A DNA stretch of 64,000 nt from Citrobacter werkmanii NBRC 105721 (lineage in GTDB: Bacteria; Pseudomonadota; Gammaproteobacteria; Enterobacterales; Enterobacteriaceae). Shown here piece by piece: positions 20,301-29,695 of the stretch. Under the pieces are notes generated by a model. That model was not told the origin of the DNA. It worked only from the letters and a program-made list of their open reading frames with translations, and made no database searches. A program made the position numbers and the translations under genes. The first letter of the stretch is position 1; each line of letters starts with the position of its first letter. The stretch lies in NCBI GenBank assembly GCA_000759755.1, contig BBMW01000007.1, forward strand, positions 62,001-126,000. Direction: 5' to 3'.

Positions 20301-20449
20301 TGCCATTTGACGCGCAGATAAGGTCGGGAATTAATCTTAACGATCTTGGCTTTGCGGATCCTACCCGGCAGGTAACCAATACCTGGCTTGACTGGGTGTC
20401 GGGTGCGGCGGTACGCCAGGGGCTGCCGGCAAGAATTGAGCGAGTGTAA
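17384..20449 (+). CDS. ttrA: TtrA, tetrathionate reductase catalytic molybdopterin subunit
   Basis: A 1021-residue DMSO-reductase-family enzyme that reduces tetrathionate to thiosulphate in the periplasm. The N-terminal Tat signal has NLTRRQWLKVGLAVGG. The [4Fe-4S] ligands are Cys78, Cys81 and Cys85 (CFGCWTQC) with a fourth Cys in STACARG. A Cys in GAHGAYCGLA is the likely metal ligand, and HGGMMAGNGF, FIAIDAFMNET and ADYIVPDTHNFE are molybdopterin-binding blocks. The C-terminal dinucleotide-binding domain begins near residue 880 (SATAVIPRL). The gene ends the ttrBCA operon, faces the metQ-like gene and is followed by a repeat hairpin. Confidence 0.96.
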   Translation: MANLTRRQWLKVGLAVGGMVTFGLSYRDVAKRALDGLLDGTSGKITRDRIFGNALIPEANARPQWQQNPQQVISMTQCFGCWTQCGVRVRVDSEQGKVLRIAGNPYHPLSHEHHIDASVPFATAMAQLAGESGLDARSTACARGATLLEGLYSPLRILQPMKRVGKRGEGKWQRISFEQLIKEVVEGGDLFGEGHVDGLRAIHDPHTPLDARHPSFGPKSNQLLVTNTSDEGRDTFLRRFALNSFGSKNFGAHGAYCGLAYRAGSGALMGDLDKNTHVKPDWDNVEFALFMGTSPAQSGNPFKRQARQLASARLRDDFRYVVVAPALPLTTVLADDRGRWQPVRPGSDSALAMGMIRWIIEKQRYNADYLAIPGVQAMQQAGEKSWSNATHLVITDEIPNLAGQHLTLAHLNANAAQEPVVVNEAGDIVAASGCPRAQLFVIREVTLADGQTVTVKSSLQCLKESAEKLTLAQYSQQCGVSEADIGTLADAFTRHGRKAAVIAHGGMMAGNGFYNAWSVMMLNALIGNLSLEGGVFVGGGKFNGATDGPRYNMDSFAGKIKPKGLSIARSKTAYESSEEYRNKVAAGQSPFPAKAPWYPFVAGQLTELLVSALEGYPYPLKAWISNMTNPFYGIAGLRGVAEEKLKDPARLPLFIAIDAFMNETTALADYIVPDTHNFESWGFSAPWAGVASKATTARWPVVRAATSSTTDGQPASMESFCIAVAKRIGLPGFGDNAITDSQGNQYPLNRAEDYYLRLAANIAFMGKAPVPEAQPEDIALTGVQRIMPVITQTLKADEASRVAFVYSRGGRFAPASSGRVENRVGNAWEKPLQIWNANVAAHRHAITGERYSGCPAWYPSRLSDGRMVEELFPEQEWPLKLISFKSNTMSSATAVIPRLHHLKPVNLVALNPYDGKRYGLAHGDTVRITTPGGQALAQISLLHGVMPGVIAIEHGYGHKEMGAAQHTLDGEPMPFDAQIRSGINLNDLGFADPTRQVTNTWLDWVSGAAVRQGLPARIERV

Positions 20450-20480
20450 CTTTCGCGTCGGGTGGCAACACTAACGCGTT

Positions 20481-20514
20481 TTATCCGGCCTACAGGACGT
20501 TGTAGGCCGGATAA
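20481..20514. repeat. REP-type extragenic palindrome
   Basis: TTATCCGGCCTACA (20481-20494) and TGTAGGCCGGATAA (20501-20514) form a perfect 14-bp stem with a 6-nt loop, the REP/BIME core of enterics. It lies between the convergent ends of ttrA and the metQ-like gene and may also protect or terminate both messages. Confidence 0.85.
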
Positions 20515-20527
20515 GGCAAGAAGCGGA

Positions 20528-21340
20528 TCAGTTATTTACCGGGATCACCGCGCCTTTGTATTTCGTGCGGATCCAGTCCTGAATCTCTTTTGAATGCAGT
20601 ACGTCTACCAGCGCCACAATATCCTTTTTCTTCTCATCGCCACGATGTACGGTAATGATGTTGGCATACGGGTTGTTTTCACCGCTTTCGACGGCAATCG
20701 GATCTTTCACCGGATCCAGCCCCGCATCGATAGCATAGTTCGCGTTAATCACCACCGCATCGCCTTCGTCGTTGTTGTACATCTGCGGTAACAGCGCCGC
20801 TTCCACGTTAGGCAGGAACTTCAGTTTTTTCGGGTTTTCCACGATGTCGCTAATGCGCGCGGTAACTTTATCCACCCCCGGCTTCAGCTTGATCACACCC
20901 TCTTTTTCGAAAATCGACAGAATACGGCCTTCCTCAGATACCGCATCGCGCATGATCACCTTACCACCTTCCGGCAGATCTTTAAGTGATTTCACCTTCT
21001 TCGAATAGATACCAATCGGCTCAATGTGGATCGCTCCGGCGCTGACGAAGTCGTAGGTTTTATCGCCTGCATGATCTTTAATCACGCTGTTCAGATACGG
21101 AATATGCTGGAAGTAGTTAGCGTCAATCTCACGGCCAGCCAGCGCGGTATTCGGCAGGATGTAATCCTGGAACGGTTTAATTTCCAGGTCGATCCCCTGC
21201 TTTGCCAGAATCGGTTTGGCCTGCTCAAGGATCTCCGCATGCGGTACGTTTGATGCGCCAACGGTTAGCGTATCAGCCCAGGAGGCGAAACTAAGGGCGC
21301 TTAAGGTTGCTGCGGCGAGTAATGTCAGTGATTTTTTCAT
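20528..21340 (-). CDS. MetQ-like periplasmic substrate-binding protein (NLPA family) without lipobox
   Basis: A 270-residue NLPA-family binding protein of a methionine-type ABC transporter. Family signatures include TVGASNVPHAEILEQ, FQDYILPNTAL, DANYFQHIPYLN and ANYAIDAGLDP. The signal peptide (residues 1-22, ending SFASWA) has no cysteine at its end. The usual MetQ is a lipoprotein with L-x-x-C, so this one is probably released into the periplasm by signal peptidase I. It lies downstream of its permease and ATPase genes (20 bp gap), the same order as metNIQ. It is a paralogue of the housekeeping metQ; D- or L-methionine or another sulphur amino acid is the likely ligand, unproven. Confidence 0.88.
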   Translation of the reverse strand: MKKSLTLLAAATLSALSFASWADTLTVGASNVPHAEILEQAKPILAKQGIDLEIKPFQDYILPNTALAGREIDANYFQHIPYLNSVIKDHAGDKTYDFVSAGAIHIEPIGIYSKKVKSLKDLPEGGKVIMRDAVSEEGRILSIFEKEGVIKLKPGVDKVTARISDIVENPKKLKFLPNVEAALLPQMYNNDEGDAVVINANYAIDAGLDPVKDPIAVESGENNPYANIITVHRGDEKKKDIVALVDVLHSKEIQDWIRTKYKGAVIPVNN

Positions 21341-21361
21341 GATAATGGTATCCGTATTTTA

Positions 21362-22030
21362 TTAGCGTTTATCTAACAGAGAGGTGATCACATCGCCGCA
21401 AAGCTGGATGATGAAGACGATGAGCAGAATCGTCACCGTCGCCACCAGCGTGACGTCGCTGTGGTTGCGCTGGAATCCTTCCAGATAGGCCAAATTCCCT
21501 AAACCCCCGGCACCAATGACTCCCGCCATCGCGCTGTAGCTGACCAGCGCAATCAGCGTCACGGTGATCCCGGACACCAGAGCGGGAGAAGATTCCGGCA
21601 GTAAAACCCGAAAAATAAGCGTACTCAGACGCGCGCCCATCGAACGTGTCGCTTCAATAACGCCTTTATCGACTTCACGCAGGGCAATTTCGACCAGACG
21701 CGCATAAAACGGCGCGGCCCCCACGATCAGCGCAGGCAATGCAGCATTGGCGCCGAGAATGGTGCCAACCATCGCTTTGGTAAACGGGATCAGCAGCACG
21801 ATCAAAATGATGAACGGGATCGAACGGAAGATATTCACCACCAGCGAAATCGCGCTATACACGGCGCGGTTTTGGAACAATGCACCGCGTGCGGTCAGAA
21901 ACAGCGCCAGGCCAAGGGCGACGCCAAGAACAAAGGTCGCCACGCCAGAAAGCGCTGTCATATAGAGCGTTTCCTGCGTTGCTGCGAATAATTGATCCCA
22001 TTTCAGATGGGGGAACAGTTCTTCAGCCAT
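21362..22030 (-). CDS. MetI-like ABC transporter permease
   Basis: A 222-residue inner-membrane permease with five hydrophobic segments. ETLYMTALSGVATFVLGV at the start and NIFRSIPFIILIVLLIPFTKA are MetI signatures; VDKGVIEATRSMGAR is the EAA coupling loop. The start overlaps the ATPase gene by 8 bp, so the two are translationally coupled. It resembles MetI of the methionine uptake family in length and sequence, but a chromosomal metNIQ is normally found elsewhere, so this is a second copy of the system. Confidence 0.9.
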   Translation of the reverse strand: MAEELFPHLKWDQLFAATQETLYMTALSGVATFVLGVALGLALFLTARGALFQNRAVYSAISLVVNIFRSIPFIILIVLLIPFTKAMVGTILGANAALPALIVGAAPFYARLVEIALREVDKGVIEATRSMGARLSTLIFRVLLPESSPALVSGITVTLIALVSYSAMAGVIGAGGLGNLAYLEGFQRNHSDVTLVATVTILLIVFIIQLCGDVITSLLDKR

Positions 22031-23045
22031 GTTGAATCACCTCACCTTCAATGTCGCTATGGCGCAGGTCGGCCAGAATATTGCTCAGTTGCTCTCCGGT
22101 AGCCACAACGTGCACCCATAGCTGACCAAACACGCCGTGTGCGGTTTGCGTCATCTTGCCGTGCAAAATGTTAAACGGCAGGCCGTAGCGCAGGGTCAAT
22201 TCTCCGACCACAGGACGGTGGGTGCGTTGCCCGGTAAACGTTAGCTTGATCACCACGCCGCCCAGTTCGCTTGCCAGTTGTGGGTTGAACTCGTCTTCTT
22301 CGGCGTATTGGCTCACCTGACGAACGAATTGTCGGGTAATCGGCTGTTGCGGATGGGTAAAGACGCTGAGCACGTCACCTTCTTCAACGACTTTGCCGTT
22401 CTCCATCACCGCCACACGGTCGCAGATTTTGCGAACCACGTGCATTTCATGGGTGATCAACACAATGGTTAATTTGAAGCGACGATTAATATCGAGCAGT
22501 AAATCAAGGATCTGATCGGTGGTTTGCGGATCCAGCGCGGAGGTGGCTTCGTCGCACAGCAGTACGTCAGGGTTGTTCGCCAGTGCGCGGGCAATGCCCA
22601 CCCGCTGTTTTTGTCCGCCGCTGAGCTGGGACGGATAAGCATTCTCGCGACCACTCAACCCAACCAGCGTAATCAGTTCGGCAACCCGCGCTTTGATGGA
22701 CGCCTTTGGCGCCCCCGCGATTTGCATAGAGAAAGCAATATTTTCGCTAACCGTGCGCGACCACAGTAAGTTGAAATGCTGGAACACCATACTGATTTTC
22801 AGTCGCGCCTGGCGCAGAGATTCTCCGCGGGCGGCAGAGATATCGTGGCCGTTAATCGTCACACTGCCCGAGGTCGGCTTTTCCAGACCATTAAGCAAGC
22901 GAATTAAGGTGCTCTTACCCGCCCCACTGTAACCAATAATTCCGTAAATCTGCCCCTGCTCAACCGTCAGATTGACGTTATCGACAGCGGTAATAGCAAG
23001 CCTGCCTGGCGTAAACACTTTTGAAATATTTTTCAGGACAATCAT
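22023..23045 (-). CDS. MetN-like ABC transporter ATPase with C-terminal NIL domain
   Basis: A 340-residue ATPase. Walker [10 protein letters not shown] is near residue 38, Q-loop in [14 protein letters not shown], signature LSGGQKQR, Walker [15 protein letters not shown], and the switch His in LITHEMHVV. From about residue 265 a NIL (ferredoxin-like) domain follows, including [16 protein letters not shown]; in MetN this domain senses intracellular methionine and causes transinhibition, so the same allosteric control is expected. It is the first gene of the minus-strand operon. Weak MetJ-like octamers lie 55-80 bp upstream of its start. Confidence 0.9.
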   Translation of the reverse strand: MIVLKNISKVFTPGRLAITAVDNVNLTVEQGQIYGIIGYSGAGKSTLIRLLNGLEKPTSGSVTINGHDISAARGESLRQARLKISMVFQHFNLLWSRTVSENIAFSMQIAGAPKASIKARVAELITLVGLSGRENAYPSQLSGGQKQRVGIARALANNPDVLLCDEATSALDPQTTDQILDLLLDINRRFKLTIVLITHEMHVVRKICDRVAVMENGKVVEEGDVLSVFTHPQQPITRQFVRQVSQYAEEDEFNPQLASELGGVVIKLTFTGQRTHRPVVGELTLRYGLPFNILHGKMTQTAHGVFGQLWVHVVATGEQLSNILADLRHSDIEGEVIQHG

Positions 23046-23380
23046 GTCGTTTGGGTATCCGCTGCTGTTTTAGTTATCCTGCTAGCGCCTTTAGCTGTTT
23101 AGCAGTATGGATGTCCAAACGAGTGTAATGAGTGAAATTGGCTTTTAGAATGAATTAAAACGTATTTGATATAATTTTTAGGAATATGTTCTCAACATTG
23201 AAAACACCCGTATAAATCTGCTTATTTGGGACGGCAAACGCAGTTTGTTGCGCAACAAATTACTTCTGTGCTCAACGCCTTTATCCATACCGATGAACAA
23301 ATTAATGAATATTTTTTGTCAAACTGCACAGAAGTGTTTTGAAACAGCGTTTCCATTTTCCTTTTAGATAAAATTCAGCG
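23046..23380. other. Divergent intergenic region metN-like / pykF
   Basis: An AT-rich spacer of about 335 bp between the metN-like operon and the pykF promoter. Three contiguous octamers on the minus strand (ACTCGTTT, GGACATCC, ATACTGCT; 23101-23124) each match the MetJ box AGACGTCT at five of eight positions. A 13-bp palindrome GAAAC-AGC-GTTTC lies at 23341-23353. No ORF is convincing. Confidence 0.4.
23101..23124 (-). promoter_or_regulatory. Possible tandem MetJ boxes
   Basis: MetJ binds tandem 8-bp AGACGTCT-like repeats. Here three adjacent octamers score five of eight each, the central GGACATCC being the closest to real met boxes. They lie upstream of a methionine-type transporter gene. 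The match is weak and was found by looking for it. Confidence 0.3.
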
Positions 23381-23417
23381 TATAATGCGCGCCAATTGTC
23401 TCTTGAATGGTTTCAGC
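23381..23417 (+). promoter_or_regulatory. pykF promoter -10 element and Cra operator
   Basis: TATAAT at 23381-23386 gives a start near 23393. CTTGAATGGTTTCAGC at 23402-23417 reads, on the minus strand, as a full match to the Cra (FruR) consensus RSTGAAWCSNTHHW. An operator just downstream of the start implies repression, as known for pykF in E. coli. The leader is about 230 nt long. Confidence 0.75.
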
Positions 23418-23622
23418 ACATTGACCTGTAAAACTCAACGACTACAAAACTCACCTTCCCGTTGGGCTGAAACGCAAGCACATATTCCTCTGCACGCTCT
23501 TTCGATGTCACCTATCCTTAGAGCGAGACATCACCACTTTCGTAACTCAGGTTTAGCTTCCCGTCCGTGCGCGATGGGAGCCAGATTTCCCAATCCTTCT
23601 CAACTTAAAGACTAAGACTGTC

Positions 23623-25035
23623 ATGAAAAAGACGAAAATTGTTTGCACCATCGGTCCGAAAACCGAATCCGAAGAGATGTTAACCAAAATGCTGGACGCG
23701 GGCATGAACGTCATGCGTCTGAACTTCTCTCATGGCGATTACGCAGAACACGGTCAGCGCATCAAGAATTTGCGCAACGTGATGAGCAAAACCGGCAAAA
23801 AAGCTGCCATTCTGCTCGACACCAAAGGTCCGGAAATTCGTACCATTAAACTGGAAGGCGGCAACGACGTTTCTCTGAAAGCAGGCCAGACCTTCACCTT
23901 CACCACCGACAAATCCGTTGTCGGCAACAGCGAAATCGTTGCTGTGACTTATGAAGGCTTCACGAAAGACTTGTCCGTTGGCAACACTGTACTGGTTGAC
24001 GACGGCCTGATCGGCATGGAAGTTACCGCTATCGAAGGTAACAAAGTTATCTGTAAGGTGCTGAACAACGGCGACCTGGGCGAAAACAAAGGCGTTAACC
24101 TGCCGGGCGTTTCTATCGCGCTGCCAGCACTGGCTGAAAAAGACAAACAGGACCTGATTTTCGGTTGCGAACAGGGCGTTGACTTCGTTGCGGCATCCTT
24201 TATCCGTAAACGTTCTGACGTGGTTGAAATCCGCGAGCACCTGAAGGCGCACGGCGGCGAAAACATCCAGATCATCTCCAAAATCGAAAACCAGGAAGGC
24301 CTGAACAACTTCGACGAAATCCTCGAAGCCTCTGACGGCATCATGGTTGCTCGTGGCGACATGGGCGTTGAGATCCCGGTTGAAGAAGTTATCTTCGCGC
24401 AGAAGATGATCATCGAGAAATGTATCCGCGCACGTAAAGTCGTTATCACTGCGACCCAGATGCTGGACTCCATGATCAAAAATCCGCGCCCTACCCGCGC
24501 TGAAGCTGGCGACGTAGCTAACGCCATCCTCGACGGCACTGATGCAGTCATGCTGTCTGGCGAATCCGCAAAAGGTAAATACCCGCTGGAAGCGGTCACC
24601 ATCATGGCGACCATCTGCGAACGTACCGACCGTGTAATGACCAGCCGTCTGGATTTCAACAACGACAGCCGTAAACTGCGCATCACCGAAGCCGTTTGCC
24701 GTGGCGCGGTTGAAACTGCAGAAAAACTGGATGCTCCGCTGATCGTGGTTGCAACCCAGGGCGGTAAATCTGCTCGTGCAGTGCGTAAATACTTCCCGGA
24801 TGCCACCATCCTGGCGCTGACCACCAACGAAACTACCGCGCGTCAGCTGGTGCTGAGCAAAGGCGTTGTGGCTCAGGTTGTCAAAGAAATCAGCTCTACC
24901 GATGATTTCTACCGTCTGGGCAAAGAAGTTGCTCTGGAGAGCGGTCTGGCGCAGAAAGGTGACGTTGTGGTTATGGTTTCTGGCGCGCTGGTTCCAAGCG
25001 GCACGACCAACACTGCATCCGTTCACGTACTGTAA
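23623..25035 (+). CDS. pykF: Pyruvate kinase I (fructose-1,6-bisphosphate activated)
   Basis: A 470-residue enzyme, the length of E. coli PykF. It converts phosphoenolpyruvate and ADP to pyruvate and ATP, the last step of glycolysis. The N-terminal [21 protein letters not shown], catalytic Lys in [20 protein letters not shown] (metal ligands) and [11 protein letters not shown] active-site block are all intact. The C-terminal domain carries the allosteric site that binds fructose-1,6-bisphosphate, including [11 protein letters not shown] and [11 protein letters not shown]. It is monocistronic, with its own Cra-controlled promoter and a terminator 27 bp after the stop. Codon use is highly biased, as expected of a highly expressed gene. 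Confidence 0.98.
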   Translation: MKKTKIVCTIGPKTESEEMLTKMLDAGMNVMRLNFSHGDYAEHGQRIKNLRNVMSKTGKKAAILLDTKGPEIRTIKLEGGNDVSLKAGQTFTFTTDKSVVGNSEIVAVTYEGFTKDLSVGNTVLVDDGLIGMEVTAIEGNKVICKVLNNGDLGENKGVNLPGVSIALPALAEKDKQDLIFGCEQGVDFVAASFIRKRSDVVEIREHLKAHGGENIQIISKIENQEGLNNFDEILEASDGIMVARGDMGVEIPVEEVIFAQKMIIEKCIRARKVVITATQMLDSMIKNPRPTRAEAGDVANAILDGTDAVMLSGESAKGKYPLEAVTIMATICERTDRVMTSRLDFNNDSRKLRITEAVCRGAVETAEKLDAPLIVVATQGGKSARAVRKYFPDATILALTTNETTARQLVLSKGVVAQVVKEISSTDDFYRLGKEVALESGLAQKGDVVVMVSGALVPSGTTNTASVHVL

Positions 25036-25061
25036 TAATTCCACCGCGAATTAATTTGCTT

Positions 25062-25090
25062 AAAAAAGCGCCCTCGTGGCGCTTTTTTTA
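25062..25090 (+). terminator. pykF terminator
   Basis: AAAAAAGCGCC, loop CTCGT, GGCGCTTTTTTT: a strong hairpin with a T-run, 27 bp after the pykF stop. The A-tract on the 5' side would also make it work on the other strand. Confidence 0.9.
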
Positions 25091-25275
25091 TTTTATCGAT
25101 AGCCACAATTAATAAAAAATCAAATCGGATTTCACTATCCAATCCGTGATTATCTAAGATGAATCCGATGGAAGCTTTCTGTTTTCACTCGGTTTTTTAG
25201 CCGTTTTTGCACAATTCGATGCTTCTTTGAGCGAACGATCAAAAATAAGTGCATTCCCATCAAAAAAATATTCTC

Positions 25276-25307
25276 AACATAAAAAAGTTTGTGTAATACT
25301 TGTAACG
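25276..25307 (+). promoter_or_regulatory. lpp promoter
   Basis: AACATA (25276-25281) and TAATACT (25294-25300) correspond base for base to the known very strong E. coli lpp promoter, giving a start at G25307 and a 38-nt leader. The surrounding 90 bp are AT-rich, as in E. coli. Confidence 0.85.
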
Positions 25308-25332
25308 CTACATGGAGATTAACTCAATCTAG

Positions 25333-25581
<249 letters not shown>

Positions 25582-25596
25582 TAGTAACTGTGTAAT

Positions 25597-25628
25597 AAAA
25601 ATGGCGCACATTGTGCGCCATTTTTTTT
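25597..25628 (+). terminator. lpp terminator
   Basis: TGGCGCACA (25602-25610) and TGTGCGCCA (25612-25620) flanked by AAAAA and eight T. It terminates lpp and, by symmetry, the convergent ldtE message. Confidence 0.9.
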
Positions 25629-25650
25629 GCTCTGAATTTCTCGTTCCCTG

Positions 25651-26661
25651 TTATTGCGTAGCGCGTACCTCTGCATTCTCTCCCGGCACACCATTCTGCG
25701 CAGACTTCACGTCACTCCCGCTGGTAACAACCGATGCTTGCCCGGCCGTCACAGTGACCGGATAACCCGCGCGACGATACAACGCGCGTTCCACCAGGTT
25801 GTTATCCACCGCTTTGTTATCTTTAAACTGGGTAAAACCAGCTGGTAGCACATACGGCATAGTCTGGACGTTTTGTTCCTCTTCGGGCGACAACGGCCGA
25901 TGCACCTCGACATAGCGCATGCCGTTCGGCTCAATCGAATATTTTATCGGCTCATTAATCACCCTGACCGGCGTTCCTGTTCGAACCTGAGCAAACAATG
26001 CCTTGATGTCCGGCGCGTTCATGCGAATACATCCCGAGCTCACTCGCAGGCCGACGCTGTCCGGCGCGCTGGTGCCATGGATCAGGTATTCACCGTTTCC
26101 ATGCGCCAGACGCAATGCAAAGCGTCCTAACGGGTTATTTGGCCCGGCTGGCACAACCGGAGGCAATGTGATGCCGCGCTCCAGAGAGCGTTTACGGATG
26201 CCTGCTGTAGGGGTCCAGGTTGGATTCGGTATTTTTTGCCCTACTCGGGTTTCCATCACCGGAGTTTCCAGTCCCTGTAAACCAATACCGATCGGGAATA
26301 CCTGAACGATATTCTCTCCCGGCGGGTAGTAATACAGACGTAGCTCCGCCAGGTTCACAATAATACCTTCGCGTGGCGCATCGGGCAGCAGTAGCTGCGA
26401 GGGAATAGTAATCAGGGTTCCGGGTTTGGGAACAGGGGCAATAGTATTATTCGCTTCGAGGATCAGCATTGCGGCGGTATCAAACTTACGGGCAATCGCC
26501 TGTAGGTTTTTATCGCCTTCCTGCACGGTGTAAGTTTGATTTTGCCCAACAAGACGGCTGTTCGCCTGGGGCAACGGATAATCGACCGCCCATGCGGCCT
26601 GAATAGCGCTGTAAGCGCCGATTAGCATTAAGGTAATAACAGACGCGCGTTTCATACTCAC
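25651..26661 (-). CDS. ldtE: LdtE (YnhG), LD-transpeptidase forming 3-3 peptidoglycan crosslinks
   Basis: A 336-residue periplasmic enzyme. Signal peptide residues 1-25 (ending QAAWA) are followed by a LysM peptidoglycan-binding motif around 44-87 ([17 protein letters not shown]) and a YkuD catalytic domain from about 97. The catalytic block is [20 protein letters not shown], with nucleophile Cys211. E. coli LdtE makes meso-DAP to meso-DAP crosslinks, distinct from ErfK, YbiS and YcfS, which attach Lpp. It converges on lpp. Length and sequence agree with E. coli throughout, except for a slightly longer C-terminal tail. Confidence 0.95.
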   Translation of the reverse strand: MSMKRASVITLMLIGAYSAIQAAWAVDYPLPQANSRLVGQNQTYTVQEGDKNLQAIARKFDTAAMLILEANNTIAPVPKPGTLITIPSQLLLPDAPREGIIVNLAELRLYYYPPGENIVQVFPIGIGLQGLETPVMETRVGQKIPNPTWTPTAGIRKRSLERGITLPPVVPAGPNNPLGRFALRLAHGNGEYLIHGTSAPDSVGLRVSSGCIRMNAPDIKALFAQVRTGTPVRVINEPIKYSIEPNGMRYVEVHRPLSPEEEQNVQTMPYVLPAGFTQFKDNKAVDNNLVERALYRRAGYPVTVTAGQASVVTSGSDVKSAQNGVPGENAEVRATQ

Positions 26662-26680
26662 TCACCCCCCTGGCGTTCCT

Positions 26681-26709
26681 GCCGGACGGCGGCGAGCGCC
26701 AGATCCGGC
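26681..26709. repeat. REP-like element between sufE and ldtE
   Basis: GCCGGACGGCGGCGAGCGCC followed by AGATCCGGC is a REP-type (Y/Z) unit forming a hairpin with a bulge. It lies in the 116 bp between sufE and ldtE, both on the minus strand, and could terminate or protect the end of the suf transcript. Confidence 0.6.
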
Positions 26710-26777
26710 TTACGAGTCACAGCGTTGCCTTACACGACGTTTTCAAGTCGGTCTGAACGTTGACGTGTTTTATCAGT

Positions 26778-27194
26778 TTAGCTAAGAGTTGCGGCTTTGG
26801 CGCGGATAGCCCGAATCATTGCCTCCAGCCCCTGTGAACGAGATGGTGTGAGATGCTGTGCGAGCGCCATTTTTTCAAACCACGGACGCACATCAAAATT
26901 CACAATATCCTGGGCCGTCATACGGTCATACAGAATGAAGACCACGGCGATAAGCCCTTTCACAATTGCCGCATCGCTGTCGCCCTGTAGTTCAATAATC
27001 CCTTCAGCATTCTGACGCATTACGATCCATACCTGACTTTGACATCCCTGAATGCTATTTTCGGGGCAGTGTTCATCGGCGTTTAATTCCGGCAAACGCT
27101 GACCCAGTTCAATGATGTACAGGTATTTCTCTTCCCAATTAGCGCAACGCAGAAAATTACGCAACAACTTTTCTTTATCCGGTAGCGCAGCCAT
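26778..27194 (-). CDS. sufE: SufE, sulphur acceptor for SufS
   Basis: A 138-residue protein, the length of E. coli SufE. Cys51 ([10 protein letters not shown]) is the persulphide-accepting residue that takes sulphur from SufS and passes it to SufBCD. The DVVNFDVRP-like stretch ([23 protein letters not shown]) is the family hallmark near residue 100. It is the last gene of sufABCDSE, 12 bp after sufS. Confidence 0.97.
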   Translation of the reverse strand: MAALPDKEKLLRNFLRCANWEEKYLYIIELGQRLPELNADEHCPENSIQGCQSQVWIVMRQNAEGIIELQGDSDAAIVKGLIAVVFILYDRMTAQDIVNFDVRPWFEKMALAQHLTPSRSQGLEAMIRAIRAKAATLS

Positions 27195-27206
27195 AACGCC
27201 TCCCTG

Positions 27207-28427
27207 TTATCCCAGTAAGTGATGAATACGCTTGAGACCTGTCACCAGGCGATCCACTTCTTCATGGGTGTTGTACATGGCAATCGACGCCCGACACATG
27301 GCGGGAACGTTATAGTAGGCCATCAGTGGCATAGCGCAGTGATGCCCCGTCCGCACGGCGATCCCATAGTTATCGAGAAAACTCCCGACGTCATAGGCGT
27401 GATGTTTGCCGAGGTTAAAGGCAATCACCCCCAGGCGGTTATCCGGTCCGTAAAGCGTCAAATCCGGCACATCCGCCAGCTGTTCCAACGCATAGCGCAT
27501 CATGAACTGTTCATATTCGCTGATTTCAGTAAGCCCCAGCGCTGAAACATACTCAATAGCGGCACCAAGCCCGATAATTCCCCCGGTGTTAGGTGTTCCG
27601 GCTTCAAAACGCCACGGCGCTTTGGCCCACGTGGTTCCCTGGCTCAGGCTCACGGTCGCAATCATCGAACCGCCGCCTTCCCATGGCGGCATTTCCTGCA
27701 GCAGCGACTCTCTGGCATACAGAACGCCAATACCGGTTGGCCCGTAGAGCTTGTGTCCGGAGAAAACATAAAAGTCGCAATCCATCGCCTGGACATCCAC
27801 TTGATGATGCATAACCGCCTGTGCGCCATCCACCAGCACTTTTGCGCCGTATTGATGCGCCAGCGCAATCATCTCACCCAGCGGGTTTTCGGTACCCAGT
27901 ACGTTTGAAACGTGGGTAATTGCCAGCAGTTGCGTACGCTCATCGAACAGCGCAGGCAACACTTCCAGTTGCAACGTGCCATCGGCATTAAGCGGAATGA
28001 CCCGCAGTTCTGCGCCCACGCGGGCGCACAGCATTTGCCAGGGAACAATATTGGCATGGTGCTCCATTTCGCTGATGATGATGTTATCGCCAGCCCTGAC
28101 ATTACTGTTGCCCCAACTGTTCGCCACCAGGTTAATGCCTTCCGTGGTACCGCGAACGAACACCAGCTCTTCAGCCGAGCGGGCGTTAATAAACAGCGAG
28201 GCGAGCTTGCGCACATTCTCCATTTTTTCCGTGGCCTGCGCGCTTAGCGTATGGATACCACGGTGAACCGCCGCATAGCCGTGACGATAAAACTCGGCTT
28301 CGGCATCAATCACCTGATTAGGCTTTTGCGCGCTGGCGGCGCTGTCCAGATAAGCCAGCGGTAAACCGTTCACTTCACGCGTCAGGACCGGAAAATCAGC
28401 CCGCACTTTTTCAATGGGAAATGTCAT
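27207..28427 (-). CDS. sufS: SufS, cysteine desulphurase
   Basis: A 406-residue PLP enzyme that removes sulphur from L-cysteine. The PLP lysine is in [11 protein letters not shown] (near residue 226), [10 protein letters not shown] and THVSNVLG hold the cofactor, and the catalytic Cys is in [10 protein letters not shown] near residue 364, on the short structured loop typical of group II desulphurases that need SufE. The start overlaps the sufD stop by 4 bp. Confidence 0.97.
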   Translation of the reverse strand: MTFPIEKVRADFPVLTREVNGLPLAYLDSAASAQKPNQVIDAEAEFYRHGYAAVHRGIHTLSAQATEKMENVRKLASLFINARSAEELVFVRGTTEGINLVANSWGNSNVRAGDNIIISEMEHHANIVPWQMLCARVGAELRVIPLNADGTLQLEVLPALFDERTQLLAITHVSNVLGTENPLGEMIALAHQYGAKVLVDGAQAVMHHQVDVQAMDCDFYVFSGHKLYGPTGIGVLYARESLLQEMPPWEGGGSMIATVSLSQGTTWAKAPWRFEAGTPNTGGIIGLGAAIEYVSALGLTEISEYEQFMMRYALEQLADVPDLTLYGPDNRLGVIAFNLGKHHAYDVGSFLDNYGIAVRTGHHCAMPLMAYYNVPAMCRASIAMYNTHEEVDRLVTGLKRIHHLLG

Positions 28428-29695
28428 GCTACGCCTCCCGGCAAGCGGTGAGCGATCCGCGCCAGTACCAGTTGTTTCAGCGTTTCGTCGCGCAGGGCTT
28501 CCGTTAGCTCAGCGGCAAACGCATAGAGAATCATCTGTTGAGCATCCTGCTGACCGATCCCGCGCGAACGCAGGTAGAACATTTGTTCGTCGTCAATCCG
28601 CCCTACCGTCGCCCCGTGACTGCATTTCACGTCATCGGCGTAAATTTCAAGCTGTGGTTTGGTGTCCACTTCCGCCAGTTTTCCGAGCAGTAAATTATTG
28701 TTGGTCATCTGACCGTCGGTTTTAATAGCGTGTTGAGCGACGTTGATCAGGCCATTGAACACCGCCCGCCCCTTATCGCTGACAATCGTTTTATGCAACT
28801 GGCGGCTGTTGCAATAACCTTTGTTGTGCGCAAGCCAGGTTCGGGTATCGCAGACTTCATTTTTCACCGGCATCGCCAGGCTGTTAAGGCGCAGCGTAGT
28901 ATTTTCGCCATTAAGCTGGGTACTGGTGTTATGGCGTAACACTGCATCACCCAGCAAGAAACTTTGGCTGACCGCCGAGGCATCTGCACTTAACTGAATA
29001 TCATTATGGGCAAAGTGGTGGCTGAGTGGATTCTCAAACGCCAGTTTAATGTGGTGCAAATGCGCATTCGCCGCGACGTTCATCGTTAAGCGCGCACCGG
29101 TAAAATGACGAAACTCGCTGAGACTGACATAATGCTCAATAACGGTGGCTTCTGCGCCTTCCGCCAGCTCCAGATGGTGGCGATAGTGCGCCGTATTTAC
29201 CTCATCGCCCGTCAGTCCCTGGGTAATGTGCAGCAACAGCAGCGGTTTCGCTGGTCGCTGGTTACGCTTGACAAAAATGTGCGTTACGCTGCGGGACAGG
29301 CTTTCGGTCAGGTGCAGGAATACTTCCGGCTGGATAGCCGCAGGCAACATCTGACGCTCATCATTAACGGTAATATCAAAGCCGCTACCTTCCACGCTGT
29401 CGCTGAGTGTTGGACAAAATTGCCCGTCGACAAACACCAACCGTACCGCATCAATCGCCGGGGCTAACGCGTCACACTGGGCTGGCGTTATTGCGGAGAT
29501 ATTGCTAACGAACCGGCTGTTGGTTAATCCCTCCAGCGGCGTGTATTTCCAGTCCTCATGCTTACGCGTTGGCAGCCCCAGACGTAGCATCTGGTGCAGA
29601 TGCTGTTGCGCATAGTGCGAACGGGTCTCCCCTTGGGTCTCAAACAGATGGTGCCACTGTTGCAGCACGTTACTGCTGTTCGCTAAGCCAGCCAT
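28424..29695 (-). CDS. sufD: SufD, Fe-S scaffold complex subunit
   Basis: A 423-residue member of the SufB/SufD family with a right-handed beta-helix core. KYTPLEGL near residue 50, a long stretch of beta strands from about 140, and [23 protein letters not shown] with the conserved Cys-His pair near residue 360. With SufB and a SufC dimer it forms the SufBC2D scaffold and is needed for iron entry. The start lies 26 bp inside sufC, so translation is coupled. Confidence 0.97.
   Translation of the reverse strand: MAGLANSSNVLQQWHHLFETQGETRSHYAQQHLHQMLRLGLPTRKHEDWKYTPLEGLTNSRFVSNISAITPAQCDALAPAIDAVRLVFVDGQFCPTLSDSVEGSGFDITVNDERQMLPAAIQPEVFLHLTESLSRSVTHIFVKRNQRPAKPLLLLHITQGLTGDEVNTAHYRHHLELAEGAEATVIEHYVSLSEFRHFTGARLTMNVAANAHLHHIKLAFENPLSHHFAHNDIQLSADASAVSQSFLLGDAVLRHNTSTQLNGENTTLRLNSLAMPVKNEVCDTRTWLAHNKGYCNSRQLHKTIVSDKGRAVFNGLINVAQHAIKTDGQMTNNNLLLGKLAEVDTKPQLEIYADDVKCSHGATVGRIDDEQMFYLRSRGIGQQDAQQMILYAFAAELTEALRDETLKQLVLARIAHRLPGGVA

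Noticed and set aside
23341-23353. Palindrome GAAAC-AGC-GTTTC upstream of pykF considered as a Cra site
   Set aside because: The half sites are spaced wrongly for Cra, and a full consensus match exists downstream at 23402-23417.
23385-23615. 76-codon frame in the pykF leader ending just before pykF
   Set aside because: It begins at the promoter itself, overlaps the Cra operator, has no ribosome-binding site and looks like non-coding leader sequence.
23680-25044. Long antisense open frame of 454 codons opposite pykF
   Set aside because: It is an expected by-product of the strong codon bias of pykF; it has no ribosome-binding site and its protein is low-complexity Phe/Val/Asp-rich with no recognisable fold.
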